The notes beneath the pieces are model-generated. The model saw only the letters and a list, made by a program, of their open reading frames with translations, did not search any database and was not told the origin of the DNA. A stretch of 64,000 bases of DNA from Mycobacterium europaeum (lineage in GTDB: Bacteria > Actinomycetota > Actinomycetes > Mycobacteriales > Mycobacteriaceae), in NCBI RefSeq assembly GCF_002102155.1, contig NZ_LQOU01000021.1, positions 62,001 through 126,000 of the forward strand. The letters are read 5' to 3'. Each line of letters opens with the position of its first letter. Within the stretch, counting starts at the first letter, position 1. The position numbers were made by a program, and so were the translations under genes. Positions 58,017 through 64,000 of the stretch are shown piece after piece.

Positions 58017-58874
58017 ATGGGGTGGTTCCAGGACGGCTGGAACGGAATCACGCACACCGGGTCCGGCACCTGGATCGCGTGGGCGGCGTGGGCGGCGATC
58101 GCGCTTGCCGTCGTGACCCTGATCTTCACCAACGGGCAGATCACCCGCAACCGGCGGCTGGTGGCAGAACAGACCCGGCCGCAGGTCGCGATGTTCATGG
58201 AACCGCATCCCGCCGACTGGCACGTGATCGAGCTGGTGGTCAGGAACTTCGGCCAGACGGCGGCCTACGACATCACGTTCTCGTTCATGAATCCGCCGAC
58301 GGTGGCCGAATACGAAAACGCCACCGACGGGTACGCCGACGTCGCCGAGCTGCGCCTCCCCCGCGAGTTGCCCGTGCTGGCTCCCGGCCAGGAATGGCGC
58401 ATGGTGTGGGACTCGGCGCTCGATCGCGCCGAGATCGGCAGCGGGATCGAGTCCCGCTTCACCGGCACCATCACCTACTACGACCGGCCGCAGCACGCGC
58501 ACGAGCGGCGGTTCTGGGAGCGCGACCGCGTGCCGCTGGAGACCCAGGTGGTGCTGGACTGGGACTCCCTGCCGCCCGTCCAGCGCATCGAGTTGATGAC
58601 CACCCATGACCTGGCGAAGCGGGAGAAGCAGAAGCTGGAGTTGCTGCGCGGGCTGCTGACCTACTTCCACTACGCGAGCAAGGAAACCCGCCCCGAGGTG
58701 TTCCGCAGCGAGATCGAACGGATCAACACCGCCGTGCGCGAGACGCAGGACAGGTGGCGCACCCGCCAGCTCGACGAGCCCACCGACGTCAGCCTGCGCT
58801 GGGGTGAGGCCGAAGACGACCTGGGCAAACACCACAGCGGACCCGCGGGACGGCAAGGAGTCAGCAACCAATGA
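58017..58874 (+). CDS. Membrane-anchored protein of unknown function (Rv0633c-like)
   Basis: A 285-residue protein with one N-terminal transmembrane helix (about residues 18-40, WIAWAAWAAIALAVVTLIF) and a cytosolic or external domain of unknown fold. Its pattern (LVVRNFGQTAAYDITFSF) resembles an immunoglobulin-like beta-sandwich, with a charged helical C-terminus. ATG 58017 has GGAGG at 9-nt spacing; the GTG at 58008 is too close to it. Its stop overlaps the echA3 start (ATGA), so the two are coupled. Confidence 0.78.
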   Translation: MGWFQDGWNGITHTGSGTWIAWAAWAAIALAVVTLIFTNGQITRNRRLVAEQTRPQVAMFMEPHPADWHVIELVVRNFGQTAAYDITFSFMNPPTVAEYENATDGYADVAELRLPRELPVLAPGQEWRMVWDSALDRAEIGSGIESRFTGTITYYDRPQHAHERRFWERDRVPLETQVVLDWDSLPPVQRIELMTTHDLAKREKQKLELLRGLLTYFHYASKETRPEVFRSEIERINTAVRETQDRWRTRQLDEPTDVSLRWGEAEDDLGKHHSGPAGRQGVSNQ

Positions 58875-59566
58875 CCGGCCCGGTCCACTACACCCTCAAG
58901 GATTCCGTCGCCGTCATCAAGATGGACGACGGCAAGGTCAACGCCCTGGGGCCGACGATGCAGCAGGCCCTCGGCGAGGCGATCGACCGCGCCGACGCCG
59001 ACAACGCCGGGGCGTTGGTGATCACCGGCAACGAGCGGGTGTTCAGCGGCGGATTCGACCTGAAGATCCTCACCTCGGGCCAGGCGCAGCCGGCGATCGA
59101 CATGCTGCGGGGCGGCTTCGAGCTGGCTTACCGGCTGCTGTCTCATCCCAAGCCGGTCGTGATGGCCTGCACCGGCCACGCCATCGCCATGGGGGCGTTT
59201 CTGCTGTCGTCCGGCGACCACCGGGTGGCCGCGCACGCCTACAACATTCAGGCCAACGAGGTGGCGATCGGCATGGTCATCCCCTGCGCGGCCCTGGAGA
59301 TCATGAAGCTGCGCCTGACCCAGTCGGCCTACCAGCAGGCCGCCGGGCTCGCGAAGACGTTCTTCGGCGAGACCGCGTTGGCCGCCGGCTTCGTCGACGA
59401 GATCGTGCTGCCGGAGATGGTGGTCAGCCGCGCCGAGGAGGCCGCGCGCGAATTCGCCGGTCTGCACCAACACGCCCACGCCGCAACCAAATTGCGCGCC
59501 CGGGCCGATGCCCTGAAGGCCATTCGGGCCGGGATCGACGGCATCGAGGCCGAGTTCGGGCTGTAG
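58871..59566 (+). CDS. echA3: Enoyl-CoA hydratase-family protein EchA3
   Basis: A 231-residue crotonase-superfamily protein matching EchA3 (Rv0632c). Oxyanion elements are NERVFSGGFDLKIL and CTGHAIAMGAFLLSSGDH. In the second element an Ala-Phe-Leu replaces the usual catalytic Glu region, so ordinary hydratase activity is uncertain. The remainder of the fold is complete. It is translated from an ATGA overlap with the upstream membrane-protein gene. Confidence 0.88.
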   Translation: MTGPVHYTLKDSVAVIKMDDGKVNALGPTMQQALGEAIDRADADNAGALVITGNERVFSGGFDLKILTSGQAQPAIDMLRGGFELAYRLLSHPKPVVMACTGHAIAMGAFLLSSGDHRVAAHAYNIQANEVAIGMVIPCAALEIMKLRLTQSAYQQAAGLAKTFFGETALAAGFVDEIVLPEMVVSRAEEAAREFAGLHQHAHAATKLRARADALKAIRAGIDGIEAEFGL

Positions 59567-59591
59567 CGCCCCCGCCGCGCTGCCCAGGACG

Positions 59592-59753
59592 TTTTGGACC
59601 CCGGCCGCCGGGTACGCCGGCCAGGGCGCGCAGGCCGCCAAGGACGCCGAACTGCTGGGCCTGGCGTCGCGCTGCCATCCCGAGACGTTGCGCCAAATGC
59701 GCTGGGCCAACGCGATGCTCAACGAGCTGTCACCGCAGGTGTTGATGACCTGA
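59592..59753 (+). pseudogene. Remnant of an unrecognised gene after echA3
   Basis: In a frame different from echA3, about 53 codons read like a genuine protein C-terminus (FWTPAAGYAGQGAQAAKD, ELLGLASRCHPETLRQMRW and LNELSPQVLMT) and end in TGA at 59751-59753. No start codon or ribosome binding site precedes it, and the frame closes upstream inside echA3. It is probably the 3' end of a decayed gene, or a short protein with an unusual start. I do not recognise the family. Confidence 0.4.
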
Positions 59754-59837
59754 ACGGCGAACGCGGTGGCCGCTGCCCGCCGCCACCGCGTTCCCTTCGC
59801 CTCCTCGCGGCCAGTGTGACACGTGTGCGACGAGGCG

Positions 59838-60851
59838 TCACTTCACTACGTCGACGCGGCGGAACCGCTCCCGATACGCCGGCCAATCCCAGGTCGACAA
59901 GAAATCCTGCGCCGCCGCATACCCCCTGTCGTAGAGCTCTTCCAGGCGGCCACGGGAGATGCCGAAGTCGAGCACGCTCACGTCGGTGGAGGCGACGCCG
60001 ATGGTGCGGCACTTCACCCACGGCAGGCTCAGCTGGGCCTGGTCGTGGCCGACCATCATGGTGGTGAAGAGGCTTTGCAGCAGGGCGGATTGTTTGAGGA
60101 AGCGCAGCGGGCGCAGGGCGGGGAACACCTGGTCGATGCCCTCGGCGAGCTTGGGCATCACCGTGATGCCGAACGTGGGCCAGCGCGGCGGCTTGCCGTC
60201 GGTGCGGTCCAGCGAGTCGATCGGGAAGTTCGACAGGACGCCCCCGTCGACCAGGCAGGAGCTGAGCCCCATGGTGTTGGTCAGCGCGACCGGAGGGTAG
60301 AAGAACGGGATCGCCATCGAGGCCCGGACCGCGTCGGCAACGGGCTGCTCGTCGGGATCGAGCCCATAGAGCCGGCGATAGTCCCAGGGCAGTCGTACCA
60401 GCTGCGCCGCGGTGACGTCGGCGACGGTGACCGCCACCCGGTAGCGCCGTTCCGGTGGGAGCTCGTCGTCGTCCATGGCCAGATCACCGAACGTGACCAC
60501 CCCCAGGTTCTTCAGCTCGCTGCGAATCCAGTCGTGGGCGAAGTCGCCGCGGTACATGGCGGTGTCGTGCACCAGCCCCCACGCGGAGCCGACGACGGGC
60601 AACGGCCCCGCGTCGCGCCATTTGCGCAACGGCACCGACAGCGCGAGCTCCTTGACCTGACCGCTGGTCAGTTGATCGCCCTTGGACGCGGCCGCCGAGA
60701 TCACCGCGACCACCGACCCCGCCGAAACGCCCGACACCCGATACGCCGAGTAGCCGGCATCCATCAGCCCGCCGACGGCGCCGACCAGGCCGATGAACTT
60801 CACGCCGCCGCCGGAAAGGACCAGGTCTACCGGCTTCTTCTCGGCCGCCAT
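59838..60851 (-). CDS. Patatin-like phospholipase
   Basis: A 337-residue patatin-fold hydrolase. The oxyanion motif is LSGGGVKFIG, the nucleophile Ser43 lies in GVSAGS, and the dyad Asp is in CLVDGGVLSNFP. It should release fatty acids from lipids. No signal peptide. The ATG at 60851 follows the cyanase stop codon at once (TGAGATG), so the two are translationally coupled. An in-frame ATG at 60896 would overlap cyanase. The partner gene is unusual for a patatin. Confidence 0.88.
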   Translation of the reverse strand: MAAEKKPVDLVLSGGGVKFIGLVGAVGGLMDAGYSAYRVSGVSAGSVVAVISAAASKGDQLTSGQVKELALSVPLRKWRDAGPLPVVGSAWGLVHDTAMYRGDFAHDWIRSELKNLGVVTFGDLAMDDDELPPERRYRVAVTVADVTAAQLVRLPWDYRRLYGLDPDEQPVADAVRASMAIPFFYPPVALTNTMGLSSCLVDGGVLSNFPIDSLDRTDGKPPRWPTFGITVMPKLAEGIDQVFPALRPLRFLKQSALLQSLFTTMMVGHDQAQLSLPWVKCRTIGVASTDVSVLDFGISRGRLEELYDRGYAAAQDFLSTWDWPAYRERFRRVDVVK

Positions 60852-60852
60852 C

Positions 60853-61308
60853 TCAGTCGTTCGCCGAAACCCATTGATAGGGAAGGAATTTGCCATCCAG
60901 AGTCACCACGACGCGATCGCCCGACGGGTGTGGTTTCTTCTGGAGGTCGACACTGAAGTTGATCGCGCTCATGATGCCGTCGCCGAACTGTTCGTGGATC
61001 AGCTCCTTGATGGCGCCGCCGTAGACCTGCAGGGCCTCGTAGAAGCGATAGATGGTGGGATCGGTCGGCACCGCGGTGGGCAGCCCGCCACGCATGGGGG
61101 CCGCCGCCAGCACGGGCACCACGGATTCGTCCAGGCCCAGCTTCTCGACGAGGATGCGGGACAGGTCCGCGGGAATGGGGTGCTGGCCGAGCAGTGCCGA
61201 GGTGGTCCACAGCACCGGCCGGTCGATGGCGTCGGCCAGCTGCTGCCACGTCAGGCCAAGCCTCAGTCGGGCCAGGACGATCTGCTCGGTGATCTCATGT
61301 CTGTTCAT
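60853..61308 (-). CDS. cynS: Cyanate hydratase (cyanase)
   Basis: A 151-residue enzyme that converts cyanate and bicarbonate to ammonia and carbon dioxide. The N-terminal helix-turn-helix-like domain (LGLTWQQLADAIDRPVLWTTSALLG) precedes the catalytic domain with Arg88 and Glu91 (IYRFYEAL) and Ser114 (IMSAINF), the active-site triad of cyanases. The length is typical. No cynT or cynR is adjacent. The patatin gene follows without a gap. Confidence 0.93.
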   Translation of the reverse strand: MNRHEITEQIVLARLRLGLTWQQLADAIDRPVLWTTSALLGQHPIPADLSRILVEKLGLDESVVPVLAAAPMRGGLPTAVPTDPTIYRFYEALQVYGGAIKELIHEQFGDGIMSAINFSVDLQKKPHPSGDRVVVTLDGKFLPYQWVSAND

Positions 61309-61374
61309 GGCCCCAAGTCTGCACGGACGGGGTCGGCCGCGCCGCGCCGGAACCTTGAGGCGCCGCGGGGGTCG

Positions 61375-61890
61375 TCACCACCGGGCGTGGTGGACGACCT
61401 CGGAGAAGGGGCGCCGATTCGGGGTGCGGATCGGGGCGAGCGGACGGTCTGCGGGATAGCCGACGCCGAGCAGGAAGGCCACCAGCCGGTCCTCGGGAAC
61501 GCCGAGGATGGCCCGCGCCTTCTGCTGGTCGCCCACGGACGAATGCCCGGTCCCTATCCCCAGGTCGGTGGCCGCGATCATCATCGCCATCGTGGCCTGC
61601 CCGACGTCGTAGTTGTCGGTGACCACCCGGCGTTCGTCGGGCGGCACGGGCACGACGATCGCGATCGCCGCGGCGGCGCCGGCGATGTGCCCGGCGCCCT
61701 GCCAGACGGTCGACAGCTCGTGCAGCTGAGCCCTGTCGGTGACGATCACGAAGTCCCACGGCTGCCGGTTCTTCGCCGACGGCGCCCGCCACCCGGCCTC
61801 GGCGATGCGGTTCAGGTCGTCTTCGGAAACCGGGTCCGGCTTGTACTGCCGGACGTTGCGCCGGGCGCGGATCGCGTCCCAAGCCTCCAT
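61375..61890 (-). CDS. Nitroreductase-family protein
   Basis: A 171-residue FMN-dependent nitroreductase-fold protein. The N-terminal RRNVRQYKPDPVSEDDLNRI and RAPSAKNRQPWDFVIV are typical FMN-contact segments, and GIGTGHSSV and LLGVGYPADRPLAPIRTP give the C-terminal dimer/FMN region. The ATG at 61890 follows GGAGGG. It precedes cynS by 66 nt on the same strand. Natural substrate unknown. Confidence 0.88.
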   Translation of the reverse strand: MEAWDAIRARRNVRQYKPDPVSEDDLNRIAEAGWRAPSAKNRQPWDFVIVTDRAQLHELSTVWQGAGHIAGAAAAIAIVVPVPPDERRVVTDNYDVGQATMAMMIAATDLGIGTGHSSVGDQQKARAILGVPEDRLVAFLLGVGYPADRPLAPIRTPNRRPFSEVVHHARW

Positions 61891-62079
61891 GCGTGCCCTC
61901 CTCAGCTCCAGCTCATTCCCCAGCCGACTCCGGGTAAACGGGGGTAACGTCGGCGGAATTCCCCGGATATGCGCGCTGAAAGTTTGATTCCGGCCCATTC
62001 GGGAAGCCGTGGTGAACCAGCTGCGTCCCCCTTCCGTGTCCAGCTGAATGGCCCCGATTCAGAAAGGCGCGTAGCCGGC

Positions 62080-62946
62080 ATGGCAGAGAACCTGACGCCG
62101 CACTTCGAGGACGTCCAGGCGCACTACGACCTGTCCGACGACTTCTTCCGGCTGTTCCTCGACCCCACCATGACGTACAGCTGCGCGTACTTCGACCGTA
62201 TGCGCGACATCCCGCTCGAAGAGGCGCAGCTGCGCAAGATGGACCTGGCGCTGGGAAAGCTGGGCCTGCGGCCCGGGATGACGCTGTTGGACGTCGGCTG
62301 CGGGTGGGGCGGCACGATGCGCCGCGCGCTGGAGAAGTACGACGTGGACGTCGTCGGGCTGACGTTGTCCGAGCACCAGGCCGCGCACGTGCAGAAGATG
62401 TTCGACGCGATGACCACCCCGCACAGCCGGCGGGTGCTGCTGCAGGGCTGGGAGCAATTCGACGAGCCCGTCGACCGGATCGTCTCCATCGGCGCGTTCG
62501 AGCACTTCGGGTACGACCGCTACGACGATTTCTTCCAGATGGCCTACCGGGTCCTGCCCGACGACGGGGTGATGCTGCTGCACACCATCACCATGCTGAC
62601 CCCGGAGCAGATCGCCGCCCGCGGCCTGCCGATGACCGAGAAGCAGGCCGGCTTCAACGACTTCATCGCCCGCGAGATCTTCCCGGGTGGTCAGTTGCCG
62701 CCGATCGAGATGGTGGAGTTCCACGCGTCGAAGATGGGATTCAACCTGGCCCGCAGGCAGTCGCTGCAGCTGCACTACGCCCGCACGCTCGACCTGTGGG
62801 CCGCGGCGCTCGAGGCGCACCACAGCGAGGCCGTGGCGATCCAGTCCGAAGAGGTCTACCAGCGGTACATGAGGTATCTGACCGGGTGCGCCGACGCATT
62901 CCGGGACGGCTACATCGACATCAACCAGTTCACGCTGGCCAAGTAG
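62080..62946 (+). CDS. Cyclopropane mycolic acid synthase-family methyltransferase
   Basis: A 288-residue paralogue of the CmaA/PcaA/MmaA2 group. It begins MAENLTPHFEDVQAHYDLSD, with SAM loop [10 protein letters not shown] and IGAFEHFGYDRYDDFF. The N-terminal third most resembles MmaA2, but a one-residue insertion (DRMRDIPLEEAQ) and the segment MTEKQAGFNDFIAREIFPGG set it apart from the members I can recall. The ATG follows AGAAAGG. Separate from the mmaA1-3-4 cluster by 12 kb. Likely role: cyclopropanation of mycolates. Confidence 0.82.
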   Translation: MAENLTPHFEDVQAHYDLSDDFFRLFLDPTMTYSCAYFDRMRDIPLEEAQLRKMDLALGKLGLRPGMTLLDVGCGWGGTMRRALEKYDVDVVGLTLSEHQAAHVQKMFDAMTTPHSRRVLLQGWEQFDEPVDRIVSIGAFEHFGYDRYDDFFQMAYRVLPDDGVMLLHTITMLTPEQIAARGLPMTEKQAGFNDFIAREIFPGGQLPPIEMVEFHASKMGFNLARRQSLQLHYARTLDLWAAALEAHHSEAVAIQSEEVYQRYMRYLTGCADAFRDGYIDINQFTLAK

Positions 62947-62964
62947 GGACGGGGCTCACCGGCC

Positions 62965-63399
62965 CTACGACTCGACAAGGCGGCGCAGGTTTTTCAGGCT
63001 CTCGTCGAGTGAGCGGCCGACCCAGAAGGCCGCCACCCGGTCCGCGATCAGGCCCAGCAGGCCGCCCTCGGAGCTGTAGGCGAGCCGGAACGTCACGCGG
63101 GTTCGGCCGGGCCCGGCGTCGCGCAGGCGGAACCGCCCGCGCTGCGTCACGCCGGTGATGTTGATCCAGGCCAGGTCCCGCGCGGAATCGAACTCCACGA
63201 CCTCGGCGACGCCGCCGACCGGGATCGAGCCGATCTTCCACAGCACCGTGTAGCGGGCGCCCACCCGCACCGGACCTTCCGTCAGCGTCTCCCAGCGCTC
63301 CAGGTGCGGGAGAAACGACGGGTAGCGATCCGGGTCGCTGAGCACCGTCCACACGGTGTCGCGGTCGGCGTCGACGACGATCCGGCGTTCGACGCGCAT
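62965..63399 (-). CDS. SRPBCC (START-like) lipid-binding domain protein
   Basis: A 144-residue protein of the polyketide cyclase/START superfamily. RRIVVDADRDTVWTVLSDPDRYPSF starts the helix-grip fold, WETLTEGPVRVGARY and VTQRGRFRLRDAGPGRTRVTF follow, and a C-terminal helix (SLDESLKNLRRLVE) closes the pocket. It should bind a hydrophobic ligand. The ATG overlaps the stop of the acyltransferase gene (TGATG), and it converges on the CMAS gene 18 nt away. Confidence 0.85.
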   Translation of the reverse strand: MRVERRIVVDADRDTVWTVLSDPDRYPSFLPHLERWETLTEGPVRVGARYTVLWKIGSIPVGGVAEVVEFDSARDLAWINITGVTQRGRFRLRDAGPGRTRVTFRLAYSSEGGLLGLIADRVAAFWVGRSLDESLKNLRRLVES

Positions 63400-64000
63400 C
63401 AGCCGATCACCGGGAATCGGCGTTGCGCGGCAAGCCGGTCCACGCCGGCCTGCAGGCTGGCGATCACCTGGTCGTACACCGCCTGGTCGTCGTCGCCCAC
63501 GGTGATCGGCTCCTGCACCTCGATGACGATCTTGGCGGGCAGCGGGATGTGCCCCAGCAGGTCGCCGACGTTGAGCCCCCACGGCGGCGCCAGCGAGATG
63601 GGCACGCTCTTGAGCCGGAGCACCTTGTCGAGCAGCAGCAGTTTGGCCAGCCACTGCGCGCGGCCGAGGAAGAGCGCGGTCTCCTGCCCGCCGACGCTGG
63701 CCACCGGGACGATCGGCACGCCGGTCTCGCGCGCGAGCCGCACGAACCCTTGGCGGCCACCGAAATCGACGACGTGCCGCTGCCAGGACGGGCGGAAGAC
63801 CTCGTAGTCGCCGCCCGGGTAGACCAGTACCGCGGCGCCGGATTCCAAAGCGAGCCGGGCGTTTTCGGGGCTGGCCGCCACGGTGCCGAACTTGCGCAGC
63901 CAGCGCAGCGGCGGGTACAGGGTGACCAGGTTGTGCGCCAGTTGGTAGAACGGGCGCTCCACACCGAAGTAGGAGCAGAACGCCAGGGTGAACACGAAGG
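63399..64000 (-). CDS. Lysophospholipid acyltransferase-family protein (5' end outside window)
   Basis: The last 200 or so residues of a membrane-associated acyltransferase of the PlsC superfamily; the start lies beyond the window edge. Visible are FCSYFGVERPFYQLAHN, VAASPENARLALESGAAVLVYPGGDYE (the glycerolipid-binding part), and VPIVPVASVGGQETALFLG. The HxxxxD catalytic motif is presumably upstream. Coupled to the SRPBCC gene by a TGATG overlap. It resembles the type found beside mycolate-modification genes (Rv0502-like), which is from memory. Confidence 0.82.
   Translation of the reverse strand, partial: FVFTLAFCSYFGVERPFYQLAHNLVTLYPPLRWLRKFGTVAASPENARLALESGAAVLVYPGGDYEVFRPSWQRHVVDFGGRQGFVRLARETGVPIVPVASVGGQETALFLGRAQWLAKLLLLDKVLRLKSVPISLAPPWGLNVGDLLGHIPLPAKIVIEVQEPITVGDDDQAVYDQVIASLQAGVDRLAAQRRFPVIG

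Overview
The window is high-G+C DNA from a Mycobacterium, most likely a slow grower. This rests on a PE-family gene, mycolic-acid methyltransferases (mmaA1/mmaA3/mmaA4), hadABC, Mkl/MceG, mycofactocin genes and characteristic mycobacterial rpoB/rpoC. Gene order follows the Mycobacterium tuberculosis segment Rv0634-Rv0697, written here in reverse. Comparisons with M. tuberculosis are from memory, not from a search. Species cannot be assigned from this window.

Layout. (1) 0.6-8.9 kb: a complete mycofactocin locus, mftA-B-C-D-E-F-G on the minus strand, with divergent mftR and a DUF2332 gene. (2) 9-11.9 kb: a flavin reductase, a mycofactocin-type SDR and a SHOCT membrane protein. (3) 12-17.2 kb: a lone PE gene, then the str operon (rpsL-rpsG-fusA-tuf on the minus strand) with a recognisable promoter and a strong terminator. 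(4) 17.5-20 kb: a TetR regulator and three exported proteins (two DUF3060, one DUF732). (5) 20-25.7 kb: fadE8-echA4-PaaX-like-echA5 with ATGA overlaps, a lipoprotein esterase and endonuclease IV. (6) 25.8-33.4 kb: rpoB-rpoC, wild type at the main rifampicin positions. (7) 33.7-38.5 kb: mkl, a carotenoid oxygenase with divergent TetR and a perfect inverted-repeat operator, and rplJ-rplL behind an L10 leader. (8) 38.5-47.2 kb: ROK kinase, a SurA-like protein at the 'fabD2' position, GH38 mannosidase, DinB, UbiB-type kinase and lipG. (9) 47.3-50.2 kb: mmaA1-mmaA3-mmaA4, with no mmaA2. (10) 50.2-52.2 kb: a YCII/DGPF protein plus an ECF42-type sigma factor, inserted between mmaA4 and rplA. (11) 52.2-56.9 kb: rplA, rplK, nusG, secE, tRNA-Trp, hadC-B-A, rpmG, tRNA-Met and tRNA-Thr. 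(12) 56.9-64 kb: an orphan VapB, glyoxalase II, a membrane-anchored unknown, echA3, a gene remnant, patatin plus cyanase, a nitroreductase, a further cyclopropane-synthase paralogue, an SRPBCC protein and a truncated acyltransferase.

How the parts work together. Transcription and translation genes dominate. Among them sit the meromycolate pathway (hadABC dehydratases and the mmaA modification enzymes), a redox-cofactor pathway with a client dehydrogenase, and lipid catabolism. Several accessory insertions break the synteny with M. tuberculosis: the PE gene, ECF42/DGPF, cyanase/patatin and the extra CMAS paralogue. Several M. tuberculosis genes are absent from their expected places: the vapBC block beside rpoB, the ceramidase gene after rpoC, mmpS5/mmpL5 and mmaA2. 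I found no CRISPR array, insertion sequence, prophage or clearly new multi-gene system. The best leads are the ECF42 pair with its candidate promoter, the perfect operator at the carotenoid oxygenase, the SurA-like 'FabD2', and the rearranged mycolate methyltransferase set.
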